From the NCBI GenBank assembly GCA_035525365.1, contig DATLEK010000090.1, forward strand, positions 35,194 through 99,193: DNA of 64,000 bases. The letters are read 5' to 3'. Shown piece after piece: positions 26,644-35,056 of this stretch; position 1 is the stretch's first letter; each line of letters begins with the position of its first letter. Source of the stretch: GCA-2861595 sp035525365. GTDB taxonomy: Bacteria; Actinomycetota; Acidimicrobiia; Acidimicrobiales; GCA-2861595. Under the pieces are notes generated by a model. That model had not been told where the DNA came from, made no database searches, and worked only from the letters and a program-made list of their open reading frames with translations. Made by a program: the position numbers and the translations under genes.

Positions 26644-26672
26644 AGCGTAACCCGCCGCCAGTAGGTGGTCAA
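26644..26672 (-). promoter_or_regulatory. Promoter of the Tad operon
   Basis: On the minus strand TTGACC (26667-26672) is followed by a 17-bp spacer and TACGCT (26644-26649). Transcription should begin near 26637, giving an untranslated leader of about 45 nt before the SAF gene ATG at 26592. It is divergent from the HTH gene promoter at 26756. Confidence 0.6.
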
Positions 26673-26707
26673 GCGGTTTATGTGCACTTGCCGACCTCCA
26701 AATCGAA

Positions 26708-26727
26708 AAACCTGCGGAAACCTGCGA
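26708..26727. promoter_or_regulatory. Two tandem copies of AAACCTGCGR, candidate operator
   Basis: Exact 10-bp direct repeats at 26708-26717 and 26718-26727 sit between the divergent Tad and HTH promoters, 29-48 bp upstream of the HTH -10 box. They are well placed for binding by the neighbouring excisionase-like regulator, but this is inference. Confidence 0.45.
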
Positions 26728-26755
26728 CGAGCGTTGCTGAACGTTCTTTGGTGCT

Positions 26756-26761
26756 TATACT
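26756..26761 (+). promoter_or_regulatory. -10 box of a probable leaderless promoter
   Basis: TATACT ends 8 bases before the ATG at 26770, with no ribosome-binding site between them. Confidence 0.5.
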
Positions 26762-26769
26762 CCTGGCCC

Positions 26770-27144
26770 ATGGCCAAGACAACGCCCGCATCGGACGGGT
26801 TCGAGCGGATCCGGGAGCAGTACCCGCCCATCATCACCACGTCGCAGGTCGCCGAGTTGCTCGACATCAACGCCCGAACGGTGCTGATGATGGCGGCCGA
26901 CGGCCGGCTTCCGGCCAGCCGCCTGCCTGGGAGCCGCAGGTTCCACTTCGTCCTCGAGGACGTGCTGAGCACCCTGCGCCGCCACATGGTCCAGCCCGGC
27001 GACCGGGTTCTCGAAGAGGCACTCAGCGAAGAGGCCGAAGAAGCGCCGGCGAAACGAACCCGTGGCACCAAGACAGCCGCCGCTCCCGCTCCCGCTTCCA
27101 CCAGAACCCGCCGCCCTACCGGCTCGACTCGCCGGCGCGGCTGA
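26770..27144 (+). CDS. Excisionase-family helix-turn-helix protein
   Basis: 124 residues. The HTH (ITTSQVAELLDINARTVLMM ... LPGSRRFHF) lies at about residues 21-60. It closely resembles the HTH of the 10839 protein, including the LPGSRR motif, so the two are paralogues. The C-terminal 50 residues are acidic then Ala/Pro/Arg-rich and probably disordered. The frame extends upstream to 26665 through the promoter; the leaderless ATG at 26770 is the better start. It is divergent from the Tad operon, which it may control. Its 3' end overlaps the convergent 27116 gene by 29 bp. Confidence 0.85.
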   Translation: MAKTTPASDGFERIREQYPPIITTSQVAELLDINARTVLMMAADGRLPASRLPGSRRFHFVLEDVLSTLRRHMVQPGDRVLEEALSEEAEEAPAKRTRGTKTAAAPAPASTRTRRPTGSTRRRG

Positions 27145-27655
27145 GGTAGTCGAGCTCACTCAGCGGTACCACCCACTCAGAGCCATCTCGGCCGCGCAAC
27201 TCAACATGGGAACGCGCCACGACCTGCACCGTGCCCTCGATCGGAGGCAGGTGGCGGCCCCCAACCTGGACCTCTTCACTGGAGTTCTGTAGCTCACGCA
27301 GCCTGGCGACGATCTCGCCGGGGTGCTTGGAGGTGCGTGAGCGCCCACCCACCCGGGCCCGCTCCACGACCCGCATGGATGTCACGCCGGGATAGGCGAT
27401 GTCCACCTCCACCTTCGACGGGGTCCGCAGGGTCATGACGCCGACTCCGACGTGGACAACCGTCCCCGTCCAGGACCGGTCGCCGACGGTCACCCGGATG
27501 GTGTCGCCCCGGTAGAGGAAGTCGAGAGCGACCTCATCGAGAGAGCGCCCGGCCCGCTCCACAAGTTGGGACGCCTCCTCCAGCTCCTCCTGGGCAGCCC
27601 GGTGCTCGGCGCGCAACTCCCGAAGAGCGTCTTCGAGACCATTTGGCCCTTCCAT
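27116..27655 (-). CDS. Coiled-coil protein with an Sm-like C-terminal region, unknown function
   Basis: 179 residues from the ATG at 27655 (a GTG at 27667 is an alternative). Residues 5-40 predict a coiled coil (LRELRAEHRAAQEELEEASQ). The middle, RGDTIRVTVGDRSWTGTVVH followed by VGVMTLRTPS, looks like a small beta-barrel of the Sm type. The last 80 residues are beta-rich and end in VVPLSELDYL. No catalytic motif is visible. Divergent from the LysM gene and convergent with the HTH gene. Proteins with this layout occur widely in actinobacteria without an assigned role. Confidence 0.7.
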   Translation of the reverse strand: MEGPNGLEDALRELRAEHRAAQEELEEASQLVERAGRSLDEVALDFLYRGDTIRVTVGDRSWTGTVVHVGVGVMTLRTPSKVEVDIAYPGVTSMRVVERARVGGRSRTSKHPGEIVARLRELQNSSEEVQVGGRHLPPIEGTVQVVARSHVELRGRDGSEWVVPLSELDYLSRAGESSR

Positions 27656-27672
27656 CTCAGTAGCCACTCGTT

Positions 27673-27678
27673 TACACT
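27673..27678 (+). promoter_or_regulatory. -10 box of a leaderless promoter
   Basis: TACACT ends 6 bases before the ATG at 27685, so the start codon should be at or within a base of the transcription start. The upstream string CGTTTACACT is identical to that before the 10839 gene. Confidence 0.5.
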
Positions 27679-27684
27679 TATCAC

Positions 27685-28557
27685 ATGTTGATGCGTGGAG
27701 CAACGTCTCTTGCGGCTCTCGTTGGTGCGGAACTGTCGGCGGTGGTGCTGCTCATCCGACTCGGGCCTTACGTCAGCTCCCCGCCGGGCTGGCACGGCGC
27801 CGGGCACTGGCTGGCCGAAACCCCGCCGGAGGACGCCCTCGTCGCGGCCGTCCGTCTGTTGGCCATGGCCATCGCCTGGTGGCTGACAGCGTCCACGGTC
27901 CTGTACGCCGTGGCGCGAGCGACACGGGTGCCGGCGCTGGCGCGTGGCGTGCGTTGGGTCACCCTCCCACCGCTGCGGCGCATGATCGACGGCGTGCTGG
28001 CCACGACGATCATCGCCAGCTCCACCTTCGGTGGCGGCCGGATGGCTGTGGCCGAGCCGGTACGTGTCGGCCCGGTGGTGCTGCAGCTCGACCAACAGTC
28101 GGATCCTCCGGTGGTAGCCACCAATCCCGCCTACCAGCCTCGCCCGGCTGGCAACGGGGCAGTCCGTGCCGAGCCTGCGGCACGGGCCCCGACACCAGAA
28201 GCGCCGCCGATCTCCGCAAGCACCACCACGAGCAGTACCACGACCACGCGGCCCCGAAAGCAGCCTCCTCCAGCTCCGGTGTCCGTACCCAAGCCCGACA
28301 CGGCAAAGGCAACTTCTGCCGCCACCTACCTCGTGCAGCCAGGCGACAACTTTTGGAAGATCGCTCAACACGAGCTGGCGAAGGCAACTGGCCGGCCGGC
28401 GGAGGCACTCAACGCCAAGGAGGTGGGCCGATACTGGATCCAGCTGGTGGAGAAGAACCGCCACACGATTCGCTCAGGCAACCCCAACCTCATCTACCCC
28501 GGCGAGGCGATCACCCTCTTGACGAGCGCGCCACGCGCGGCCCACGGCGCCGGGTGA
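27685..28557 (+). CDS. Membrane protein with C-terminal LysM domain
   Basis: 290 residues. Membrane segments lie near residues 8-27, 52-78 and perhaps 96-115. A Ser/Thr/Pro-rich linker (residues 160-205) leads to a LysM domain at about 212-282 (YLVQPGDNFWKIAQHEL ... NLIYPGEAITLL), which binds peptidoglycan. The insert between the two LysM halves is longer than usual. It has no Shine-Dalgarno and appears leaderless. Next to the Tad block, it is a plausible cell-wall anchor for that machine. Confidence 0.85.
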   Translation: MLMRGATSLAALVGAELSAVVLLIRLGPYVSSPPGWHGAGHWLAETPPEDALVAAVRLLAMAIAWWLTASTVLYAVARATRVPALARGVRWVTLPPLRRMIDGVLATTIIASSTFGGGRMAVAEPVRVGPVVLQLDQQSDPPVVATNPAYQPRPAGNGAVRAEPAARAPTPEAPPISASTTTSSTTTTRPRKQPPPAPVSVPKPDTAKATSAATYLVQPGDNFWKIAQHELAKATGRPAEALNAKEVGRYWIQLVEKNRHTIRSGNPNLIYPGEAITLLTSAPRAAHGAG

Positions 28558-28670
28558 CCAAGCATGCTGAGGCTCGCGCATAAGGGGAAAAGCTTTCAGT
28601 TTCAGCGGATGAACGATGAGGCCTTCGCGGTCGCCCCATGAGGCTCCACGGGTCAGGTTTTCCGCGACAC

Positions 28671-31600
28671 TCACGCGGGTGAAAGGGTGACGCTGGTCGC
28701 GACGTACGAGAACGTCCAGATGCCTTCGCCGGGAGGGAGGACCTGACTCTCCCGGTAGCCCGACAACACGTACCCGTTGGCGTCGGGATCCCACCGGGCA
28801 GCAAAGTCATGCCCCGAAACGGTGGACTGGCTCGTGCCGGATGGGTTGCCGACCATAGACGCATGGTAGGCGCCTAACGGCACCGAGAGCGGTCCGTTTT
28901 GCCCAGTCGGGGCGAGCGTCACCAATTGCGGGCAGCGGAAGTAGGCCCAGTACCCATTGCCGTCTATCGAGGAACTATTTCCTTCCTGGAAGCTGTAGCC
29001 ACCCCCTGCGCCCTGATCGCGCCATGTGTACAGAGGTGAGTTTGCTCCAAAGACCGTCCCTCCCGGACCGGCGACGAGAGAGTAACGCCCGCCGGGGTAG
29101 CTGACCTGCCCCAGGCCAGCGGTCACGGGCGCGGGGCACGTTGCAGTGGAAGGCAATGTGGGCGTCGTTGCGGATACTGATTCTGATACTGGCCCGAGTT
29201 GACCGAACTCGTTCCCAGCCCGAACCGAGTAGAAATAGGAGGTACCGGGCTCGAGGTTCTCGACCCGCAGGTTCACCCTTTGGGCGCGCGCGAAGCGACA
29301 GGTACCGCCACACAAGGCGTCGGCGGCATCGAACTCGTCCAGGGTGCGGATGGGGGTAGATGACTGCTTGACCACGTATTCGGTGGCGGGGCGCAGACCG
29401 CTCCCGTCGTGAGCGCCAAAGCTGAGGTCGATCGACGTGGGAGAAGCCGGTGATGCCGCCAGTCCCTCGATGGCGCCGGGTGTTCCCAGGTAGAAGATGA
29501 GGTGGGAGGGAATGGTCGGCACGATCGCGGACGTACCCCCCGAGTCGACGGCCGAGACCACTGCGTCCCCGGCCGCATGGGGTGGAACCTTCAAGCGGAT
29601 CTCTGTGGCCGACTCGATGCTGACCGCGTCCTCCGGTATCGCTTCGTCGCCCACTGAGATGCTGGTCTCGCGGGTGAAGCCAGTTCCCGTGACAGCCACC
29701 GTCCGGCCGCCGCCAACGGGTGAATCGCCTGGTTGGATCCTCGTGATGGAAGGGGCCTGGAAGTACAGGTCGCTCGACCGCATCCGACTGTCGTCGCCAC
29801 CCTCGACGAGGACGGCCCCACAGTAGCGTGGAGGCGAAGCCGTGCGACACGGCGGTCCGGTGAGGGTCGTGGCGGTCGGCCTTTGGTTCCCCCTGCCTCT
29901 GGCCACGACCGCCGCCTCGGTCGCTTCCCATCGATCGGTGTCCGGCCGGTAGACCTCTGTCGCTCTTGTGGCCGCCGGGGAGTTGTGTCCACTGAAAATG
30001 GTGGCGCTCCCCATCACCAGGACCCCGCCGTCGTGCAACAGGCTGGCGGTGTGTCCCGCCCTGGGGGTTCGCATCGGCGCCACAGGATCCCAGCGGCCGG
30101 TGAGCGGGTCGTAGAGTTCAGCAGCGCTGCGTCCGCCCCCTGAGTCGCTGCCGCCGACCACCAACACCCGTCCGCATCGCGACGGTGACGTTACGGCGCA
30201 GGCTGGTCCGTCCAACAGGGTTGCGGCGTGGGCGAACCGCCCGACGGCAAGCGGGGCCGTGGTGGTCCAACGGCCCGTTCTCCAGTCATAGATCTCGGCC
30301 GAGCTGACCACGTCGCCACTGAGTACTGAGGGAGACGCCAACCGGTAGCCTCCGGCGACGAGGACCCTCCCGTCGGGCAGAACCGTGGCGGTGTGGTTCG
30401 CCCTGGCACTCGACATCGGGGCGGCAGGAGACCACGTTCCCGTCCGCCAGTCGTAGATCTCGGCAGTTGCAACCGCAACCTGGCGACCCGGCTCGTAGAC
30501 GGCTCCTCCCGCAACCAGTACTCGCCCGTCCGGCAGCCGGGTCGCTGTATGGGAGAATCGGGGTGTCGGCACCGGGGATGTCGGCCGCCAACGGCCGGGC
30601 GGGGATATCGACGCCCCGGCTGGGGCTGGGTCGAAAACCTCGGTGGTGGGTATCGCCGTAAGGGTGCTCTGGCCGCCGACGAGCAAAGCGGTGCCATCGG
30701 GGAGCGCCGTAAGGGTGTGGTCGAAGCGAGCGACCGCTGGGGCGTCGGTCGGTGTCCAGGTTGCCGCGGCGGGGTTGTACACCTCGGCTGACGCCTGAGT
30801 GATGGTGCTTACGGGGTTGGTGGCTGTTCCGGCGACAAGGACAACGCCGCAGTAAGAGGGCGGGTCGTGCCCGCTGCACTGCTCGCCGTCCAGCACTGCC
30901 GCGTCGTGCGTCAGGTAGGAGCCGGTGAGAATCCCGGTCCGGGTCCATCCCCCCGGCGTATAGCTGAACGGCACCAAGGAGGAGGTCGCGCCGGCGGTGG
31001 CCACCGTCAGCTGGACCTGTCGGCGAGGTTGGGCGGGAGCGATCACGAACGCCGCGCTCTCATCGCTGAACACGACCTGCGCATCGCGATCGCCGAAGCG
31101 CACAACTCGCAGCGGAGACAGGTTCGCGCCGTTGATCACCACCAACCTCTCACCGGAGCTCGACCCAGCGGCGGGGTGCACCCGCGACAAGGCTGGGACG
31201 GGGGCGGCGTCGACGACGAGCACCTCGGCACTTGCGTCGTTGTTGCCGCCTGTCGCCAAAATCCGCCCATCGGCCAGTCGAGCCGTACTGTGATGAGCAC
31301 GCTTCGAGTTGAGATCGTGCCCAGGCCTCCACCGCTGCTCCGCCGGGTCGTAGACCTCGGAGGAGGCGAGGATCTCACCTGCCCCCTGGCCGCCTGCAAC
31401 GAGGACGCGGCCATCAGGCAACACGCTGGCGCTATGGGCGAACCGGGCCATGGCCAGCGACCCCACCTGCCGCAACTGAAGTGCCCCGCGTTCGAAGAGC
31501 TGCACCGAGCTTGAGGGGCTGCCGGAATTGTCGACGCCGCCGGCCAGCAGGACGGCACCGCAGTACACCGGTGGGGCTGCAGTCGCACAAGCCGGCCCCG

Positions 31601-34034
31601 AAATCACCGTCACCGTGTGGCCCCGACGCCCGAGGGTGGTCGGGATCGCCCGCGAGCGGGCCGTCCTGGGATCGTAGATCTCGTCATTTTGCTGGGTGCC
31701 GCCGGCCAGCAGGACCGAGCCACAGTCGTTTCCGGCTGGCTCGTCGAGCCCAGGCTCGGAACAGTTGGGGTCCCACAAAAGGGTGGCGGTGTGTGCTGCC
31801 CGTGGATAGACGAGGGGGTTGCCAGGCGACCAGGTGCCCGTCTCTGGATCATAGAACTCGACCCCGGCCTGATCGACGGCTCCCACCTTGCCGCCGGTTA
31901 CGAGCACTCGCCCGTCGTGGAGCAGCGTGGCGGTATGTTGCACGCGGCCGGTGGCCATGGAACCCGTTGGCGTCCAGGTTCCCGAACCGGGGTCGTACAG
32001 CTCGGCCGACCTCAGCGGATCGCATGGGGCGGCATCTGTCGCACAACCGCCCGCCACGAGGACCCTTCCGGAAGGAAGCAGGACAGCAGTGGGGCCGTAG
32101 AGCGGGGTCCCCATTGACGGACCAGGAGACCAGCTACGGCTGGCCACGTCGTACAGCTCCGAGGTGCGGTCGTTGGCGCCCCCGCCCACCAAGGCGTCGC
32201 CGCAGTACGACGGCAGGACGGACTCTCGGCATCTGGGGCCCCAGAGGAGGACGGCGAACCCGCCTTGGCGGGGCGTGCCCATCGACGCCGTTGGGGACCA
32301 GTCTCCCGCCCCCACGGGGAAGTACTCGAAGCGGTCGGCGTCGATCGTGGCGGAAGTCTGCGCTCGACCTGAGGAGTCGGTGACGGTGACGGTTATGTGG
32401 ACGGCGCCGGCCGAGGAAGCCGGCGGACTGGTTGCCCGCATGAGGGTGTCTGAAACCGGGACGAAGGTCGCTGCCGCGCTTCCGAACGACACGTTCCGAA
32501 CGTTGGTGAAACCGACCCCGGTCAGCGTGACGGTGGTCCCGCCCGCCAGCGGGCCACCCGAGGGCTGCACCGTAACCACCGAAGGCACCTGCATCCTGGT
32601 CGGATCGAAGACCTCCGCATCAGCGAGGTAGCTGTAAGGTTCGCCGGGTTCTCGGCGCACGCCTCCCGTCACCATGACATCGCCGCCGGGGAGCAGGACG
32701 GAGGCATGGCCCTTCATCCGCGCCTGCAGCATCGGTCGCGTTTCCGACCATGTATTGGTGGCCTCGTTGTAGACATCGGCCGTCGCCAGACTGCCGAACA
32801 GGCTCGGGTTGTTCGGGATAAAGGCGCCGTTGTCCGGCCCGCCTCGTGAGCCGCCCATGACGAGGACCTTGTCGTTGGAAAGGCGCACGGCGCTGTGCCG
32901 GAACCGACCCGGCGCCGGGAGGGGTCCACCGTCGCTCCAAAGAGCCGTCGTGGGGTCGTACACCTCGGTGGAGACGTTCCGTACCCGGTTCTGTTCCTCG
33001 CTGCTATGGCAGAAGGGCTGGCCGCTGTCGGTGTAGTCGAACGTACCGCCCGCTACGAGCACTTTTCCCGATACCAGCTCTGTCGCCGTATGCCAGAAGC
33101 GGCCGTGGCGCATCGGCCCGGTGGGGAGCCACATGCCCACGATGCCGGTGGTGGGATCGACGGTGTCCGGCTCGTACCGCTCGGCAGTTGCGAGTGCGGT
33201 GTTCCGATAGAAGTTGCACCGGCTTGCGTCGGTGCGGCCGCCGGCGACGAGAACCTCACCGCTGGCTGACAGGAGGGCGGCGGTGTGAAAAGCGCGCGCT
33301 TCCATCATGGAGCCGGTCTTCAGCCATGATTGTGCGTCCGGTCGGTAGATCTCCGAGGAGGACAGGTTCTCACCGCCAGAGCCGTCCGGCCCGCAGTTGC
33401 GGCCGCCGTCGTCGCGCAGGCCATCGTTCCCCTCCTTCTCGACACATCCACCGGCAACCAGGACCCGACCGGTGGCCAGACGTGTCGCGGTGTGGCCAAA
33501 GCGCGGCGTCGCCATGTCGCCGACTTTTGTCCAAGTCCCGCTGGGGGCATGGAAAAGTTCTGCGGTCCGCAGGATCTCGCCCCGCCCGGCGGAGCTGTCG
33601 GCGCACACGTCATCCAGGTTGTCGACCGGCCCCCGGCAGCCGCCGGTGACCAGCACATCCCCGTTGGCGAGGAGCGTCGCGGTGTGGAACGCGCGGGCTT
33701 CGCCCATGGGGGCGGTCGGAACCCAGGTCCGGGTGGCCGGACCGTAGAACTCGGCCGATGCGGTCGGTGCCGACCCACTCTCTTGGCCCCCGATCACCAG
33801 GACCCTGCCATCGGGGAGAACCGTGGCGGTATGGCCGTTCCGTGGGCGACTCATGGGATTGGTCGCGAACCAGGCACCCGGTGTGGTTGTTCCGGTGGCG
33901 TTCGAGTTCGGGATGAGCGTTGTCACCGAGAACAACAAGCCGAGGACGGCCGTAAACGCGCCGACACGCCGCGGAATCGAAGAGTCCGTAGAGGTCCGCA
34001 CTCCGGCCGCACGAACCGCGCACGAAGCGGTCAT
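28671..34034 (-). CDS. Giant secreted Kelch-repeat / IPT / Fn3 protein
   Basis: 1,787 residues. A signal peptide (hydrophobic stretch about 26-46) precedes many Kelch units of the form FxHTATxLxDGRVLVxGG, enough for several beta-propellers. Three IPT/TIG domains interrupt them (GGPLAGGTTVTLTGVGFTNV near residue 500; AGSSSGERLVVINGANLS near 965; SPVGGGRTVAVTGTGF near 1430). A fibronectin type III domain (TSIDLSFG ... LEPGTSYFYSVRAGN) and a Cys-containing C-terminal domain of about 120 residues close the protein. It is likely a cell-surface or released adhesin or carbohydrate-interacting protein. The ATG overlaps the TrmB-like regulator stop as ATGA. Confidence 0.9.
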   Translation of the reverse strand: MTASCAVRAAGVRTSTDSSIPRRVGAFTAVLGLLFSVTTLIPNSNATGTTTPGAWFATNPMSRPRNGHTATVLPDGRVLVIGGQESGSAPTASAEFYGPATRTWVPTAPMGEARAFHTATLLANGDVLVTGGCRGPVDNLDDVCADSSAGRGEILRTAELFHAPSGTWTKVGDMATPRFGHTATRLATGRVLVAGGCVEKEGNDGLRDDGGRNCGPDGSGGENLSSSEIYRPDAQSWLKTGSMMEARAFHTAALLSASGEVLVAGGRTDASRCNFYRNTALATAERYEPDTVDPTTGIVGMWLPTGPMRHGRFWHTATELVSGKVLVAGGTFDYTDSGQPFCHSSEEQNRVRNVSTEVYDPTTALWSDGGPLPAPGRFRHSAVRLSNDKVLVMGGSRGGPDNGAFIPNNPSLFGSLATADVYNEATNTWSETRPMLQARMKGHASVLLPGGDVMVTGGVRREPGEPYSYLADAEVFDPTRMQVPSVVTVQPSGGPLAGGTTVTLTGVGFTNVRNVSFGSAAATFVPVSDTLMRATSPPASSAGAVHITVTVTDSSGRAQTSATIDADRFEYFPVGAGDWSPTASMGTPRQGGFAVLLWGPRCRESVLPSYCGDALVGGGANDRTSELYDVASRSWSPGPSMGTPLYGPTAVLLPSGRVLVAGGCATDAAPCDPLRSAELYDPGSGTWTPTGSMATGRVQHTATLLHDGRVLVTGGKVGAVDQAGVEFYDPETGTWSPGNPLVYPRAAHTATLLWDPNCSEPGLDEPAGNDCGSVLLAGGTQQNDEIYDPRTARSRAIPTTLGRRGHTVTVISGPACATAAPPVYCGAVLLAGGVDNSGSPSSSVQLFERGALQLRQVGSLAMARFAHSASVLPDGRVLVAGGQGAGEILASSEVYDPAEQRWRPGHDLNSKRAHHSTARLADGRILATGGNNDASAEVLVVDAAPVPALSRVHPAAGSSSGERLVVINGANLSPLRVVRFGDRDAQVVFSDESAAFVIAPAQPRRQVQLTVATAGATSSLVPFSYTPGGWTRTGILTGSYLTHDAAVLDGEQCSGHDPPSYCGVVLVAGTATNPVSTITQASAEVYNPAAATWTPTDAPAVARFDHTLTALPDGTALLVGGQSTLTAIPTTEVFDPAPAGASISPPGRWRPTSPVPTPRFSHTATRLPDGRVLVAGGAVYEPGRQVAVATAEIYDWRTGTWSPAAPMSSARANHTATVLPDGRVLVAGGYRLASPSVLSGDVVSSAEIYDWRTGRWTTTAPLAVGRFAHAATLLDGPACAVTSPSRCGRVLVVGGSDSGGGRSAAELYDPLTGRWDPVAPMRTPRAGHTASLLHDGGVLVMGSATIFSGHNSPAATRATEVYRPDTDRWEATEAAVVARGRGNQRPTATTLTGPPCRTASPPRYCGAVLVEGGDDSRMRSSDLYFQAPSITRIQPGDSPVGGGRTVAVTGTGFTRETSISVGDEAIPEDAVSIESATEIRLKVPPHAAGDAVVSAVDSGGTSAIVPTIPSHLIFYLGTPGAIEGLAASPASPTSIDLSFGAHDGSGLRPATEYVVKQSSTPIRTLDEFDAADALCGGTCRFARAQRVNLRVENLEPGTSYFYSVRAGNEFGQLGPVSESVSATTPTLPSTATCPAPVTAGLGQVSYPGGRYSLVAGPGGTVFGANSPLYTWRDQGAGGGYSFQEGNSSSIDGNGYWAYFRCPQLVTLAPTGQNGPLSVPLGAYHASMVGNPSGTSQSTVSGHDFAARWDPDANGYVLSGYRESQVLPPGEGIWTFSYVATSVTLSPA

Positions 34035-34957
34035 CTAGCTGACACTGACTGGCTTGTTTGGGCCGCGGCGGAATCGTCGGGCTCGTAGGGCCGCCCCTCG
34101 GCCCAGTAGCTCTCGAAGGCCCGCACCATGACGCCGGCGTAGCCGGGGTGCTCCACCAGGGTCATGGTCGGATAGCTGGCCCCGGGGAGGGGCGGGTCGG
34201 GCAGGGCCACAAGGGCGGAGACGGAGTCGAACACCGATAGCTTGATGGGCAACTCGTCCACCACACGGGCCTCCACGCCGGCTGCGTGATAGGCGTCGAG
34301 TTCGCGCCGCCATACCTCTGCTCCAGGGGCGGCGAGGTCGGGTTCCTGGTAGAGCACCCGCATGGCCACGCCCCGGGCCCGGGCGGCGAGCACCGCGGGG
34401 CTGGGCTTGCCCGTCTCCAGAAACGGCGACCGGGTGAACATCACCAGCTCGGTGCGCACCTCATCGAGCAGGCGCTGATAGGCCCGGGTGGCCTCGGCGC
34501 CTGAGCGCAGCAGGCGCACATGGGCAATGGCGCTGGTGCCGGCCTCGGAGCCGACGGTGTCCATGAGCCGCCGAGCGTCAACCATGCGGGTCTCCAGCTC
34601 GCGCATGCGAGCGAGCTGGACCTGGTGAAGCGCGGCGAGCACCTCGTCGGGGGCGGCCACCGCCCAATGGGTGGACTTGCCCGCCACCGGTGTGGCCAGG
34701 CCCCGCAGCTGCAACTCGTCGAGGACCCGATAGACGTTGGTGCGGGTGATGCCTGAGCGCCGGGCCAGCTGCTCGGCGGTCCCCGAGCCGAGCGCCACCA
34801 GCGCCACCAGGCCCCGGGCCTCGTAGCCGTTGAGGCCGAACGCCTCGAAGTGGCGGCCCAGCGCCTCGTCATCGGCCCCGCGCCCGGCGCCTTCGTCGCT
34901 CGAGCGCGCCAATGCGCCGCCGAGCACCGCTTCAGCTACTTCATGTCGCTTGACCAC
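34031..34957 (-). CDS. TrmB-like transcriptional regulator
   Basis: 308 residues. A TrmB-type winged helix spans about residues 36-105 (ARGLVALVALGSGTAEQLAR, RSGITRTNVYRVLDELQLRG). The rest resembles the TrmB C-terminal domain (ELVMFTRSPF ... MRVLYQEPDLA). I chose the GTG at 34957, which has GGAGGG nine bases upstream and lies below the promoter at 35001-35029; the frame's first ATG at 35029 would fall inside the -35 box. It is co-translated with the giant Kelch gene (ATGA overlap), its likely regulatory target. Confidence 0.88.
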   Translation of the reverse strand: MVKRHEVAEAVLGGALARSSDEGAGRGADDEALGRHFEAFGLNGYEARGLVALVALGSGTAEQLARRSGITRTNVYRVLDELQLRGLATPVAGKSTHWAVAAPDEVLAALHQVQLARMRELETRMVDARRLMDTVGSEAGTSAIAHVRLLRSGAEATRAYQRLLDEVRTELVMFTRSPFLETGKPSPAVLAARARGVAMRVLYQEPDLAAPGAEVWRRELDAYHAAGVEARVVDELPIKLSVFDSVSALVALPDPPLPGASYPTMTLVEHPGYAGVMVRAFESYWAEGRPYEPDDSAAAQTSQSVSAR

Positions 34958-35000
34958 TGGTTCCGTCCCTCCGGCACGCCGTCGCCGTCGCCGTCGATCG

Positions 35001-35029
35001 ATTGAACCACCTTCTAGGCCGGCTGTCAA
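35001..35029 (-). promoter_or_regulatory. Promoter of the TrmB-Kelch operon
   Basis: TTGACA (35024-35029) and TTCAAT (35001-35006) are separated by 17 bp, and CAATCGA continues downstream. The same layout occurs before the LuxR-type gene at 36798-36826. Confidence 0.65.
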
Positions 35030-35056
35030 CCAATGTGTTCTTACCTAGAGGATAAA

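Noticed and set aside
27116..27703. Longer start at 27703 for the coiled-coil gene
   Set aside because: The extra residues lie over the leaderless promoter of the LysM gene; the ATG at 27655 or the GTG at 27667 is more likely.
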